Assembly: GCA_025506515.1 (NCBI GenBank)
Contig: CM046451.1
Coordinates: 71,997,932 to 72,061,931 of the forward strand
Direction: 5' to 3'
Length of the DNA stretch: 64,000 nt
Origin: Flaveria trinervia
Lineage: Eukaryota; Streptophyta; Magnoliopsida; Asterales; Asteraceae
Below the pieces are notes generated by a model, which was not told where the DNA came from, did not search any database, and was given only the letters and a program-made list of their open reading frames with translations. The position numbers and the translations under genes were made by a program. Positions within the stretch are counted from its first letter, which is position 1; every line of letters starts with the position of its first letter. This document shows, piece by piece, positions 42,295 through 53,591 of this stretch.

Positions 42295-42306
42295 TGGTAT
42301 CAGAAC
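42295..42306 (+). other. Element C primer-binding site (one mismatch)
   Basis: TGGTATCAGAAC, with one G-to-A change from the standard site, two bases after the LTR. Confidence 0.85.
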
Positions 42307-42524
42307 TTTGGCTCTTGATTTTGCATGTGATTCAATTAGTTTCGGTGAAAATCACGTTTTTCGATTAAAAGAGTCATTCTTTTGAGTCAAAAAGTGTTTT
42401 TGACGTCTCCAAGTCTCAAAGTTGAAGTTTTTCGTCATATGGCATATTAGAATTTCTAGGCAAATTGTAATTCGTGTCAAAGTGTCAAAATTCGAAAATT
42501 TTCAAACACAGTAGCCTTCAGTCA

Positions 42525-42805
42525 CACAAATAGCTCATTCGTACGATTGTCATCCGCATTTGTCCATTCGTACGATTGAGCCATCCACATTGTCCATTCG
42601 CACAACTGAGCCATCCGCATTGTCCAATCGCACGACCGTGTCATCCGCATTGGTCATCCGCATTGTCCAATCGCACGACTGAGTCATCCGCATTGGTCAT
42701 CCGCATTTGTCCAATCGCGCGACTAAGTCATCCGCATTGACTCATCCGCATTTGTCCAATCACACGATTGACTCATCTGCATTTTTCCATTCGCACAAGT
42801 GAACA
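42525..42805 (+). repeat. Mixed motif array in the C leader
   Basis: Alternating units of CATCCGCATTGTCC and CAATCGCACGACTGAG fill the leader between primer site and gag. The first half resembles the J motif (CCGCATT), the second is the C-family motif. Confidence 0.88.
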
Positions 42806-42833
42806 AGTGTTCTAAAGTTCAAAGTTTATAGAA

Positions 42834-44166
42834 ATGGAAGATCAATTCACTGCTTTCACTGCCGGAAGGGACTCTCTCATCCAGAACCTTCTACTTCTAG
42901 AAAATGAAATTAGGAATCACAATAAACCACCAAAACTTAAAACGTTAGATGATTACCCATAATGGAAATAGAGGTTCAAGATCTATCTAAATGGAGTGAT
43001 CCCAATCTTTGGGAATCCATTGAGATAGGTTATAGTATGCCAGTCGGTGCTGATGGTGTTAAGCTAACTTTGGGAGGTATGACTGACAGGCAGAAAGCTA
43101 AATACAATGCTAAAATGAAGGTGTATGCCCTGTTGACTCAGTCGATACCAAAAGATATCTTTCATCAGTTTTTTGAGAACAAATAGGCAAAAAAGCTATG
43201 GGAGGCTTTGGAGAAAAGATACAATGGGAATGCAACGTTAAAGGCATTGAAGGCAAAGGCTCTCAAGAAGGAGTTTGATAACTTCTCCTCAATCGGGAAA
43301 GAATGCTTGGATGATATTATCGACAGATTCTACCATCTGATGAGTGAGCTGCACACTCATGGGGTAACAACGTCTATGGAAGATAAAGTGTCAAGTTTTA
43401 CAAATGGTTTTCCGGAGAAATAGGACTCGTTTGTGTCTAATCTGAGACAGAACAATATTCTTGCAAAGTTAGACATAAATGACTTCATCATGAAATTAAG
43501 GGAGGGGGAACTGAGGATGAAGTACAGGTCACAGAAAGGATCCAACGACCAGAATCCTTCACTTTATAACTCATCTCCCACTCTAACCAGTTCAAGAGCA
43601 CCACTTCAAACTGCCTTTGTGTCTAGTTCAGCAGCTCCTTCCCAAACCACTGCTTCAGGACTAGAAACGTCTAGGTCATCCTCTACCCAATATATAGTGC
43701 CTGGAGCCAATACAACAAAGTTAAAGACCGAGAATCTCGGTAATATCACTGTGGAAGTTGCAAAGGAGCACATGGATCTTCTAGAAGCTGTTGTCCACTC
43801 CTATGATGGTCTAGTTGCAGGGAAGATTGGAAATTGCCATCTTGCAGATGAAGATTACAAGTAGGTTGATGAAAATGAACTAGAGATAATGGATATCATG
43901 TGGGTTTTGGCTAGTGCTGTTAGAAGGGCGAAAAAGTTTGTGAAAAAGATAGGACAGAATTTAGTAGCCACAAAAGAGACAACCTTTGGTTTCGACAAAA
44001 CAAAATGTACTTGCTTTAATTGTGGTGAAAAGGGGCATTTCAAACATGAATGTGTAAAGCCCAAGAAGACAGATAACAAAAATCCATTCTCAACCTTCAA
44101 CCGACAAGACAAAGACAAGAGTGGAGTTACCTCGTCCAACAAAGAGACAAAGGCCTTGATTGCTTA
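42834..44166 (+). pseudogene. Element C gag with first zinc knuckle, broken
   Basis: The ATG at 42834 starts MEDQFTAFTAGRDS like A. Stops replace residues that A retains: WK-stop-RF against WKQRF (42970), ENK-stop-AKK against ENKQSKK (43185), EK-stop-DSF against DKWATF (43422). Open pieces are 43208-43423, 43433-43864 and 43889-44166. The last contains a complete knuckle CFNCGEKGHFKHEC. Confidence 0.85.
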
Positions 44167-44700
44167 AGATGATGAAGGCAGGACTGGACCTTTAGTTTTG
44201 TGTCTCCAGGTGAATCAAACATTGCATGTGTCGAGGTATTGGATGATGGCTCTGCAAGAGAAAGTGAAATCCCAGTTGAACAAGTAATGTCAGATAACGA
44301 AGAAGTTATGAATATGGTAAATCATCTAATTGAAGAAGAACTCAGAATGACATGTTTAGAATCTCTAGCATCCTAAGAGTCAAACTCTACATTGATGGCT
44401 GATTCAACTGAATCTTCATAGGGTAACCGTTACAGTGCTATCACAATTACCTGGATTGTTGATAGTGGGGTGTCTAGGCACATGACCGGGAACTTGTCTC
44501 TCCTTTTCAATGACAAACAAATTAAAGGTGGACATGTATCATTTGCTGGGAATAATACATCACCGCTCAAGGCGAAGTAGGAAACCAAAAAGTCATGTTT
44601 GATAAGGTCAACTACGTTCAACAACTACAAAATAACTTGCTTTCAGTATCCTAGATATGAGACAAAGGATTCAAAGTTGTTTTTGACAACAAGAAGTGCT
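44167..44700 (+). pseudogene. Element C gag-protease junction and protease
   Basis: The acidic segment after the knuckle is heavily broken and much shorter than in A and B: the coiled coil and second knuckle are absent, so about 1.5 kb is deleted. The protease motif IVDSGVSRHMTGN lies near 44455-44495 with D-S-G kept and Ala changed to Val. Several stops follow. Confidence 0.7.
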
Positions 44701-44705
44701 ACGTA

Positions 44706-45673
44706 TTGAAGAACGGTTACATTATCCCAGAGGACAAAATCTTAATGTCAGCATCAAGATATAATGACTTATATGTCTTGGATCTATCAAAAGCCTCCAT
44801 AACCGATCATAAAGTTCAATGCTTATTGTCAAAGGCAACAGAGAGGGACTCAATCTCCTGGCATAGGAGAATGGGACACATCAATCCACGGAAGATGAAT
44901 CATCTGATCCAGAATGATTTAGTGAATGGAGTGAATGTGAAGAACTTTCAACTTCCGGATTTTCGTGTAATGTGTAAGAAATGTAAACAGACCAAGAAGT
45001 CTCACAAGGCAAAGAAAGTAAATTCCATTGACTTGCCTCTCGAACTTCTACACATGGATCTGTTTGGTCTTGTTAGCACCAAAAGCATCGCTGGTGATTT
45101 GTGCTGTTATGTAGTCACTGATGATTACTCAAGATTCTCTTGGGTGATGTTTTTGAAATCCAAATAAAAAACATTTGAATCTTTCAAACAGCTGGTAACT
45201 ACATTGGAATCACTCTACAAGCTGAAAGTGAGACAGATTCGCTCAAACAACGGCACGGAGTTCAAGAACTAGTGGTGGAGGCGTTCTGCAAAGAGAAAGA
45301 AATTGTACAGCAGTTCACATCTGCCTACACTCCACAAATGAACAGAGTTGCTGAACGAAAGAACAGGAGCTTGATAGAGACAACAAGAATGATGCTAGCA
45401 GACTCGAAACTGCCTACCCAATTTTGGAACGAAGCAGTTGCCAATGCATGTTACACCCTCAATCGAGTCTTGGTTGTTAAACGTCATGGTAAAACGTGCT
45501 ATGAGTTGCTCCAGCGATGTAAACCTAATCTGGAGTACCTAGAACCATTTGGCGCACAATGTACGCTGCTGAAGAAAACTCAGTCAGGGAAGTTTAGTGA
45601 GAAGGCTGAAGAAGGGATTTTTCTAGGATACAATATACCATACAAGAGAGTTTATAACAACTCAATTGGTTAG
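44706..45673 (+). pseudogene. Element C pre-integrase and integrase
   Basis: The stretch 44706-45167 reads SWHRRMGHINPRKMNHL, CKKCKQTKK and the core start (HMDLFGLVS, VTDDYSRFSW). The second acidic motif is damaged: RSNNG replaces RSDNG near 45242, so a catalytic Asp is lost. The stretch 45272-45673 has VAERKNRSLIET and the SH3-like end. Stops lie near 45165 and 45271. Confidence 0.85.
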
Positions 45674-45692
45674 GTAGAAGTATGGTGCAACG

Positions 45693-47014
45693 TTGATGGT
45701 CAGAGATACACCACCCCCTGCTGGAAAGGGACCCTCGTTCTTCTTCGACTATGATGGATTTTTTAAGTCCTTCAACATCCCTCTCTCCCTTCCTGATGAT
45801 GAGTTAACGACCAGAATGATGTACGATGTCTTACACACATCGTCACTAGACTCAACAAATTTAGTTCCACAAGGCGAATCTTCTAGCTCTTTAGGGGGAT
45901 CAATTGATGTAAGCGAATCCTCCTCTGACGATGAAGAAGTGGAGACTGAACAGGTGGACTAGGACGAATAGGTTCTTGTTACAGAAAGTACACAAGAATT
46001 AGATGTTGATGCCTCTGACACTTCAGAACCTCACACTCCAATGGCTACAGATACTGAATCGAGAATTCAAAATCTGGATCAGGAAGTAGTTGTTCCCACC
46101 ACTCACGTCATAGGGGATGTACAATCGGGAGTACATACACAAAATCAGCTATACTCAGCTGATTATGCCTCAGTCATGGAAAAAGGCTATCTTCACGACG
46201 GTGCTTATTAATGTTTTGTGTCTCAATTTGAGCCAAAATATGTAAGTGAAGCCTTAAACGATGAGGCATGAGTTAGTGCCATGCAAGATGAACTCCCACA
46301 ATTCAAGAAGCTAGGAGTGTGGACACTGATGGATAGACCAAAAGGTGCTAAGGTAATTGGCACAAAACGGGTCTTGAAGTGCAAGAAAGATGACCAAGGG
46401 GTCATAATCAGAAACAAGGCTCAACTTGTGGTTCAGGTTTTAGACAAGTCATAGGCATTGATTACAATGAAGAGTTGGGCTTGTGGCTAGAATGGAAGCA
46501 ATCTATATCTTCCTAGCCTATGCATCTTACATGAAGATTAAAGTTTAACAACTAGATATCAAGAGTGCGTTCCTTCATGGTGAAATTTGTGAGACAGCAT
46601 ATGTCACTCAACCCGAAGGATTTGAGGATCCTTATCATTGGGATAGAGTTTACAAGCTGGATAAGGTTCTCTACGGGCTAGATCAAGCCCCTAGAGCATG
46701 GTATGAGAAACTCTCAACTCATCTAGTGAAACACGGTTTTCACAGAGGAGTTATTGACCGTACACTGTTCATCAAAGAAAAGGATGGCAACTTACTGCTT
46801 GTACAGATTTATGTTGATGACATAATCTTCGGATCCAAAAATGAAGAGTTATGTAAAGAATTTGAATCTGTAATGAAAGCAGAGTTCGAGATGAGTGCAA
46901 TAGGGGAGATGAAGTTCTTCCTAGGATTACAGGTGGATCAGACACCAAAAGGAATCTTCCTGCGTCAGACTAAATATGTAGCAGACATCTTTAGTCGGTT
47001 TGACATTGAGAGTG
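45693..47014 (+). pseudogene. Element C linker and reverse transcriptase, cut by B
   Basis: A Ser/Asp-rich linker (45693-45962) is followed by the RT with several stops from 46215. The stretch 46726-47014 is open and contains VQIYVDDIIFGSK with the catalytic Y-x-D-D and FFLGLQVDQTPKGIFL. The frame runs into the LTR of B after FDIES. Confidence 0.85.
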
Positions 47015-47740
47015 TGTTAGGATGGTGTATTGAACGAAATACTAACTGACAAATGTGTACACCAAATCAAATAGTGTGGAATCCTATTTGATTGGCGATC
47101 CAATCAGTGAGAACGCACGTAGAAAGAATTATGGATTGAATCTAAACGTTAAGAATGATTTGGAATCGATCTAGTGCGATCTATAAACTTTTAGAGGTCT
47201 CTGGACGGCTAGGGTACGTATGTAGTCGAAGTGTTCTCAATTCTTATGTTTTTCCATGAATTAAGTGGTATATATAGGTTATGGTTTCTTATTCGGGTGA
47301 CTAAACCATTAGCATGATTCAGTCATGCGATTGAGCCATGCGGTTGATCCATTCGCACGACTGAGTGTTCAGTCGTGCGACTGAGTCAATATCATGTTAC
47401 ACTCGTGCGACTGATCTAGTCTCCTGGTTCAGTTGTGCGACTGAGTCATTCGCATGAAGTTGTTCATGCATATCGTCCATTAGCATGGGCCATTCGCATG
47501 AGAACTTCATATTACTAAGTTTGAATATAATTAATTATCATTACATTACTAATATTAGTTCAAACAACCACAAACCATATAGTCAATTCAATAAGCGTTA
47601 AACTTCTAATTAATGAAATAATAAACATTATAAGCACAACCAAACATTGTAGTTCATTAAGTACCCAATCTATTACATATGTGTAAGATAATAAAGACAT
47701 ATTACATTAAGCTCAGAAACTAGGTACACTTGTATCTACA
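47015..47740 (-). repeat. Element B 3' LTR (726 bp)
   Basis: On the plus strand it runs from TGTTAGGATG to GTATCTACA. The left flank GAGTG is C sequence and the likely target duplication. On the minus strand a TATATATA box (about 47270) lies just downstream of the motif array (47290-47500). Confidence 0.88.
47290..47500 (-). repeat. Motif array in B LTR (CAGTCG-NN-CGACTG)
   Basis: About eight copies, including GTGCGACTGAG units, occur in 210 bases. They end about 20 bases upstream of the minus-strand TATA box. Confidence 0.88.
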
Positions 47741-47753
47741 AACTCCCCCTTGG
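47741..47753 (-). other. Element B polypurine tract
   Basis: The minus strand reads CCAAGGGGGAGTT before the LTR start TGTAGATAC. Confidence 0.9.
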
Positions 47754-47765
47754 ACCTAGATTCAT

Positions 47766-50700
47766 CTATTGTCCTACATTCTTCATAAGCTCCTCATATT
47801 TCTTGTACTTCTCCTCTCTTGTAACTCCTGCATGTAGTTCAAATGCAAAGCAGAGTCTGATCACATTATGGAATTGGAGGGCTTGTACAATATCCTGCGC
47901 GTCATAGAACAGTGGGCACTTGTATAAAGTGTAAACATCGTCAGAAGACATGTTAGTTAGCCATATCGGGTCAAATACCCTGATAGTTTCCATATTACCT
48001 TCTCTGTTCAGAACTATGACCGCCTCACCTGTTCTCCAATCATAGTACCACCACATAAAGTGTGGAGTGAAGTCCTGTGGCGTTTCCCTTAGAGGGATTC
48101 ATGACATCGTGCGCGGGGGACTCCACTTCAGCACTATCTTTGGCTTTCCAGTAATGGAATCAACTTTAGACCGTCTGATATACCTAGTAGGTTGTTAGGG
48201 TTTGAAGTTGACCCACCTGGTGTGGTACTCTCTTTTCAAGGCAGCCTCAAACCAACCTAACATCTTTCTTGGGTTAGCATATAACAGCTTTAGTTTGGCC
48301 AGCTGGTTGAGCTCAAAACCAGGTAGAGTCTTTAGATCGTGTGGGAATCTAAAGTACTCTATACCCTTCTCTCTCTTTACCGCATATACATTAAGATCCT
48401 CAAAATGGGCCCACGTGATAATCTTGCTTGGCACCTTGTGATGCTTCTTCACTTTGTAGAGCTTGGTGTAGACACTCGGTTTTGGAGCTGCGCGTTGGGC
48501 TCGGATCTCCGCAAAACATGCAGCCCATTCAGCCTTTCTGATGTTGACATCAGCGTCTGAGGCTTGGGCTTTTTCTTTGTCCTTCTCGGACTCTTGGTCC
48601 ATTTTATCCAGGGTTTCGAAAGTATCACTGAGAAGGGTGTCTCCCAGATTGGGAACAACATTCCCTTTGTTGTCAGTATACTCTGGATAATGTTGGGCCG
48701 TGACATCCTCAATTTCTATCTCGTCTATGTCATTCAGCTCATCGTCACTTTCCACGTTCACGGTCGGAGCATCCTTCACGATCTCATCAGGATTGAGTCT
48801 GAACATTTCGGCCAATTGCTCATCAGTGAGATCATGAATTATTTCTCCCTCTTTAGGAGTGTAACTCATTGATCTCCTGACGATCCCTTGCAGATCAAGA
48901 ATGATTGTTAGTTGAGTCTTGACCGCTGAAGGGGAGCAACGTCGTATTCATCTCTTTGAAATTTTGGATCTACTTGATTTAAATCATGTAACACATCAAC
49001 CATTAGTCAATAGTCAAAACAAAAACATATTTGCAAAATATAAACATTATGTACATTAGTTTGATACAATATTCAATTAACATATAATTTTTAAATAACA
49101 TAAACAACTAAGAATACTCTTGTCTTGTATCATGTGTTCCTCTGCTGACGGGGCTGATGTATAGGCACCTTTGTCTTGAGCTTTCTTGGTCCTCCTTTCA
49201 CTTGCTGATGTGGCACCCATAGCAGATGTATCTCCTTCTCCTTCATCAACATCATCCCCTTCATCAACATCATCACCTGCATCTATATAATCACCTTGAT
49301 CTTCACCATCATCATCAGCATCATCATTGTCATCATCATCACCATCATCTCCATCTCCTTCTCTGATCTTCAGTGGCTCATCTTTTGATCCTGTGAGCCT
49401 CAACTGTTAGTCTCTGAGCAACTATCTATCCTTTTTGCTGAGTGGACATTTTGCCCCTGGAGTTGGGACATCTCTAGTCTCTGAGCAACCATCTGTTGTG
49501 CCTGTTGCTCAATCAGCTGCGCCTGCAGAGATATCTGCTGAGATTGTGCAGCAGTAAGCTCTACTAACTGACGAATCTGAGCAGTCTTCTCATCATCGGC
49601 TGCTAACAGCTTTAGCACTATCCGGTTCAGTGCTGAGAGCTGTTCCTCTACCCCACCGGGAGGTAAAGATGATCCAGATGGAAAGGAGGGGTAAGATGAC
49701 GGTCTTGCTTGGTGGCTAGAGGTGGTGGTGGTTGCAGTGGTGAAGATTGGGGGTGGTATAGATGTAGGTGGTGGTGGATGAATTATAGTAGTGGTGGATT
49801 GGATGTGGGTATGTGGTGGAGTGGGTGTGGTAGTGTGTGTGAGGTGGTAGAGGTGGTGGCAGGTGGTGTGGTAGTAGTGGTGGTGGTAGTGGTGGAAGGT
49901 GTGGCTGAGGTAGTGGCTGTGGTAGTGGATGAGGTCAGAGTAAACTTCAGTCTTTTCGCCTTCTTGCCATAGGGGTGTGCCATCCTCTTCTTCCTTGAGC
50001 CTCTAGGCAAAGAGACTCCCCCTTGCCTGCTGGGCGGGTCCGGGGCATATGTGGGATTTGAATCAGCAGCAGCATACCCGGACTCCCCTGGGCATCCACC
50101 AACCGCCCTCAAGCCTCTCTCTATGGCAACCACCATGCTTCCCACAGTCCTCGTGAGAGGTTCTTCATCACTCTCTGCCTCCTCATCTGGAGGACAAAAA
50201 TCCTAGTGAAAGCTGGTAGTGGTGGCATCTGTAGGAGGTGGAGATGTAACATGGGTAGTGGGGCCCCTAGTAGAAGCGGGCCCAGAGTCTTCGCCAGTGT
50301 CACCGTCATCATCGGAGTCGTCAGACGGAAGAGCAATTTTCTCAACATCTGAGTCACTCTCCTCATGGCGCCACTTTCGCCTAGCCGGCGCCATGTAATC
50401 AGCCTTGGCCAGATGCCCGAAGAGTCTCTTCACAAGGGACTTGACTTTCTTCCCTCTGTAGACCTTCATGCGGCCCAATGTCGTGTCATCCATAATCTCC
50501 AATGACACAGCGTCGTGGCTCTCCTTGGGCAGGGTTGGCAGCTTCTCATCAAAAATCATCTGCAAGAATCTGGGGTACATGCAGATTCCCTCCTTGCCCT
50601 TGGCCTCAAGGTTCTCTATAAGATAGGAGAAGATCATACTCGAGAAGCTGAAGGGGTGGTTGAGTACCAGTGCCACGTAGGCATTCTAGATCTGGTCTGA

Positions 50701-51170
50701 GAGGTCGTCAAACCCACCCCTCCTCGACACCAAGCACTTAAGTATCACATGTGCTAAGTACTTGTACTGGGGACACAGGTTGCTCTTGTTCAGCACACCT
50801 GCATTTATATCCCCAGCGTACTTCATCCTGACGAAGCACCCTCTCACTATCAGAGGGTGTAGTCTCATAGGGTGGTCTGCATTGTCACCCAAACCAAGTA
50901 CCCGACGAATATCAGCAGCTGTAATCTCTATATCCATCCCAAAATAGAACTCTGGATGCTGTAGGGGTCATGTGAATGATCAACCGATGCCCCCTCGCAG
51001 AAGGCCTGTTGTATTGACCTATAGGGAGTGCACGGTGTGGATATAGCTTGGTGAATCCGGGACCTCTTTAGGAATGCAATGATCCCTGCAAACTCGGCAC
51101 CGTTCCGAGTCGTGGCATCCAAATAGGCACAAATATTATGCTTGGGGTTGATGGACCACCTCTTAGCCAT
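47766..51170 (-). pseudogene. Element B ORF2: extra Sirevirus-like gene, broken
   Basis: About 1135 codons in the env-like position. The ATG at 51170 lies four bases after a splice acceptor and opens MAKRWSINPKHN, similar to the J start. Parts in order: N-terminal domain with GIIAFLKRS (about 51090), ITAADIRRVLGL (about 50920) and CMYPRFLQMIF (about 50575); an acidic Asp/Ser region (50400-50230); a basic patch with KKRMAHPYGKKAKRLKF (about 49970); a Gln-rich coiled coil (about 49420-49610); an Asp-rich stretch (49250-49370); C-terminal blocks IITWAHFEDLNVYAVKREKG (about 48400) and MWWYYDWRTGEAVIVLNREG (about 48040). There are at least three frame changes and two stops. Domain order is the same as in J and H. 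Function unknown. Confidence 0.8.
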
Positions 51171-51174
51171 CAAT

Positions 51175-51713
51175 CTGTAACACAAGACACATAAACATTA
51201 GATCACCACACAACACAAATCAGTTCAAATGAACCTGGTTGAACTCAGTCTGGTTCAATCATGCGATTCAACCATGCGACTGGGCTCAGTTGGTTGACCT
51301 AACATGCGATTGAATATAGTCGGGTGACTGAACATGCGAGTGAGTTCAATCGGGTGACTGAGCATGCTATTGGTTCAGTCGGCCGACTGAGCTCATTCGT
51401 ATCACTCATTCGGCCGATTGAGTCATTCTTCAGCTTAATCGTGCGATTGTAGTTCATCCGTGTGTCCAGTCGCCTGACCTACTGTTCGTTCAGTTGAAGT
51501 TTGAATTCGGACCAAATCTTCAAATTAGACGTCGTGTTTTGGTTCATTAGACTCGAAATCACTTTACTAATAACCTAATAACCTTAATTTCAACATTTTA
51601 ATTAGTTTAGTTAGGTTATTTGTCCTATTTCAGTCTCGGGTCTAGTTAGGTCCAAATGTCTTGATTTTGGAGTCAAATCGACGGAGTTTTTGCACGATCA
51701 CACTGCATTTTAC
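51175..51713 (-). other. Putative leader intron of B ORF2 (539 bp)
   Basis: On the minus strand the donor is TATATAG|GTAAAAT at 51713 and the acceptor is TTGTGTTACAG|ATTG at 51175. The intron includes one of the motif arrays (51228-51470). The acceptor context and its distance to the ATG match J. Confidence 0.6.
51228..51470 (-). repeat. Motif array inside the B ORF2 leader intron
   Basis: About twelve copies of CATGCGATTGA, GGGTGACTGA and GGCCGACTGAG-type variants of the family motif. The half-site (C/G)GACTGA is constant while the flanking base varies. Confidence 0.85.
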
Positions 51714-51850
51714 CTATATAATCATCAACGGATGTCAGAATGTCGAAATATGAAGTCAAATTACGTCAGAGGAAAATTTGGCAGAGTAACGGTATGTTGT
51801 GCGATTTTAGGGCGAATAAGGAGTGACGAGTGTACGCGATCGACTACAGC

Positions 51851-51862
51851 CCTATTTATACT
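51851..51862 (-). promoter_or_regulatory. Putative internal promoter of B ORF2
   Basis: The minus strand reads AGTATAAATAGG, a canonical plant TATA box, 138 bases upstream of the leader intron donor and immediately downstream of the second array. This is the clearest of the four ORF2 promoters. Confidence 0.65.
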
Positions 51863-51869
51863 AAATCTG

Positions 51870-52145
51870 GTTTCAATCGGGAGACTGGACCCATTCGCTC
51901 TTTTCATTTGGGCGATTTGATCTCAGTCATGCGATTGGTTCAGTCGATCCTATTACCGACTGGGTTTCACTCGGGCGACTGACTCATTCAGACAACTCCA
52001 TTCGGGCGACTGGCTCAATCTTGTAATCCATTTGTGTGAATGGTTCATACTCATGTTCCATTCGGTGTCTAGTGCATAAGTATGGTCCACTCGTACGATT
52101 GGTCCATACTCATGGTCTAGTCGTGCGAATGGATCATACTCATGA
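51870..52145 (-). repeat. Motif array upstream of the B ORF2 TATA box
   Basis: Roughly ten copies of the family motif (TCGGGCGACTGA, CAGTCATGCGATTGG, TCGTGCGAATGG) occur in 275 bases, ending 8 bases from the TATA box. Confidence 0.88.
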
Positions 52146-53590
52146 TTTTGACTTTATGACCATTTGACATTTAACCCCATTTAACTATTGATTAAACATA
52201 TTGAGTATCTGATCATCTCAGACATGATCATTTTAACTTTGAAAACTTTTGATCACCTCAGTCATGATCCTTTTAAATAAGACACATTTTGTCACCTCAG
52301 ACTTGACCCATTTACCATTTGAACACATGTTTGGTCACCTCATACGTGACCCTTTTAGGTGATTAAATCCCAGATTGAATTCCACGTCATAGTCCGACAG
52401 ATAAAGCTAAACTGACTAAAAAATTTAAACAAGCAAAATTTACCAACAAAACTAAAATGTTTTTGTGATTTTGTGTGGGGTGGAAATCGTAAGATATAAA
52501 TCTACTAGATTTATTTCTTGAACAGGCGGCTTCAAGTTATTTTGACCATAAGTGAAATGATTCATTATGGAATCATACAGGTAATTAAATCATTCAAGAC
52601 GTGTTTCCAAAATCATTTGATGCTAGATTCTTGTTTTCGTCAAGAGTCATTAGGAAGTTTAGGAAATCATACTAGTACTATAAGACGCAGACATGGACCT
52701 GGACTTTCAAGAATTGCAGCCATGATGATTGTTAGTATACTTGTCCGGTTAAATCCATACACAGACTTTTGATACAGATTGGTGATACATTAGGTTAAAT
52801 TATTTTAACAAGCATTTGTGGATCCCACGCTTATATGGTAATCAACATTCCTCAGAAGATTTTTGAGCGGTCTACGGGTATTTTGTCAAGAAGACACTAT
52901 TCCTAGAGCTTTCAAAGAGAAGCCAAGCCTCAAGTCAGTGCCACTGCATAGCAAAGAGGCGGTAAACAACAATGAACTCTAGAATATATAGGTTATGCTT
53001 ATTCTTAGGTCAGTGCCACCGCACAGTAGAGAGGCACATAACCTATCTTCTTGTTTGAGTAATTCTATTCCTTTTGCACAGATTGCACCAACAACATAGG
53101 TTATTAGCTTGATTGCTTTTTGCATTTTTCATCATGTGCTTTGCTCATATTATGGTCATCCGCACACATTTGTGGCATTTATTTTGCTCGTCACTCCTTA
53201 TTGAACTCTGTTGATTGTGTTAACCAGGGATAAGATGATAACCCACAACTTGTTGAACAAATTAGTTTGATCTTGAGATCACCAACGAGGCCTGCTTATC
53301 TATTATGTTGAATCTACTGACACATCATCTAATGGTCTAGCAACCTCTAGGTTTACTTTCTCCGTGTTACCTTAATAGCAGCTAGTTTTATTATCATTTT
53401 TCCTTTTATATTGCCCAGATTTCTCAGACTTATACTTTGAATTTCGCATCTAATTCAATTAAATCATTTAAAGTCTCAAATGCTTTGTTCCTGTGTACTA
53501 TCATTTTCCATAGTCATTGAATCGGTTTCACAGATCCGATCTCATCTTTATCAGCTAGCCTGTCCTCCTCCCTCGTTGTTTTTTTGTATT
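52146..53590. other. Noncoding stretch between B RNase H and ORF2
   Basis: A short run near 52190-52350 repeats GATCA-CTCAG-CATGACC-like units four times. A direct repeat of about 30 bases (GTCAGTGCCACTGCATAGCA and GTCAGTGCCACCGCACAGTA) occurs at about 52934 and 53010. The rest shows no coding sequence or recognised element. The RNase H end is missing here, so part of this stretch may be foreign sequence. Confidence 0.4.
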
Positions 53591-53591
53591 A

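Larger units (their letters stand above)
41660..47014 (+). mobile_element. Element C: copia-type element inserted in L and cut by B
   Basis: The plus strand holds LTR, primer site, leader with arrays, gag, knuckle, protease, integrase, and RT up to 47014, where the LTR of B starts inside FDIES. The left flank of the LTR is L RT sequence ending CAAAT. C, A and B are one family. The coding region has more than ten stops. Confidence 0.9.

Noticed and set aside
49709..49972. Gly/Val-rich plus-strand frame
   Set aside because: It is the reverse of the Thr/Pro-rich linker of B ORF2, a repeat-driven shadow.
47766..51170. ORF2 of B (and J, H) as host genes
   Set aside because: All copies sit between RNase H or an array and a PPT/LTR on the element's strand, in several unrelated places of the window, so they belong to the elements.
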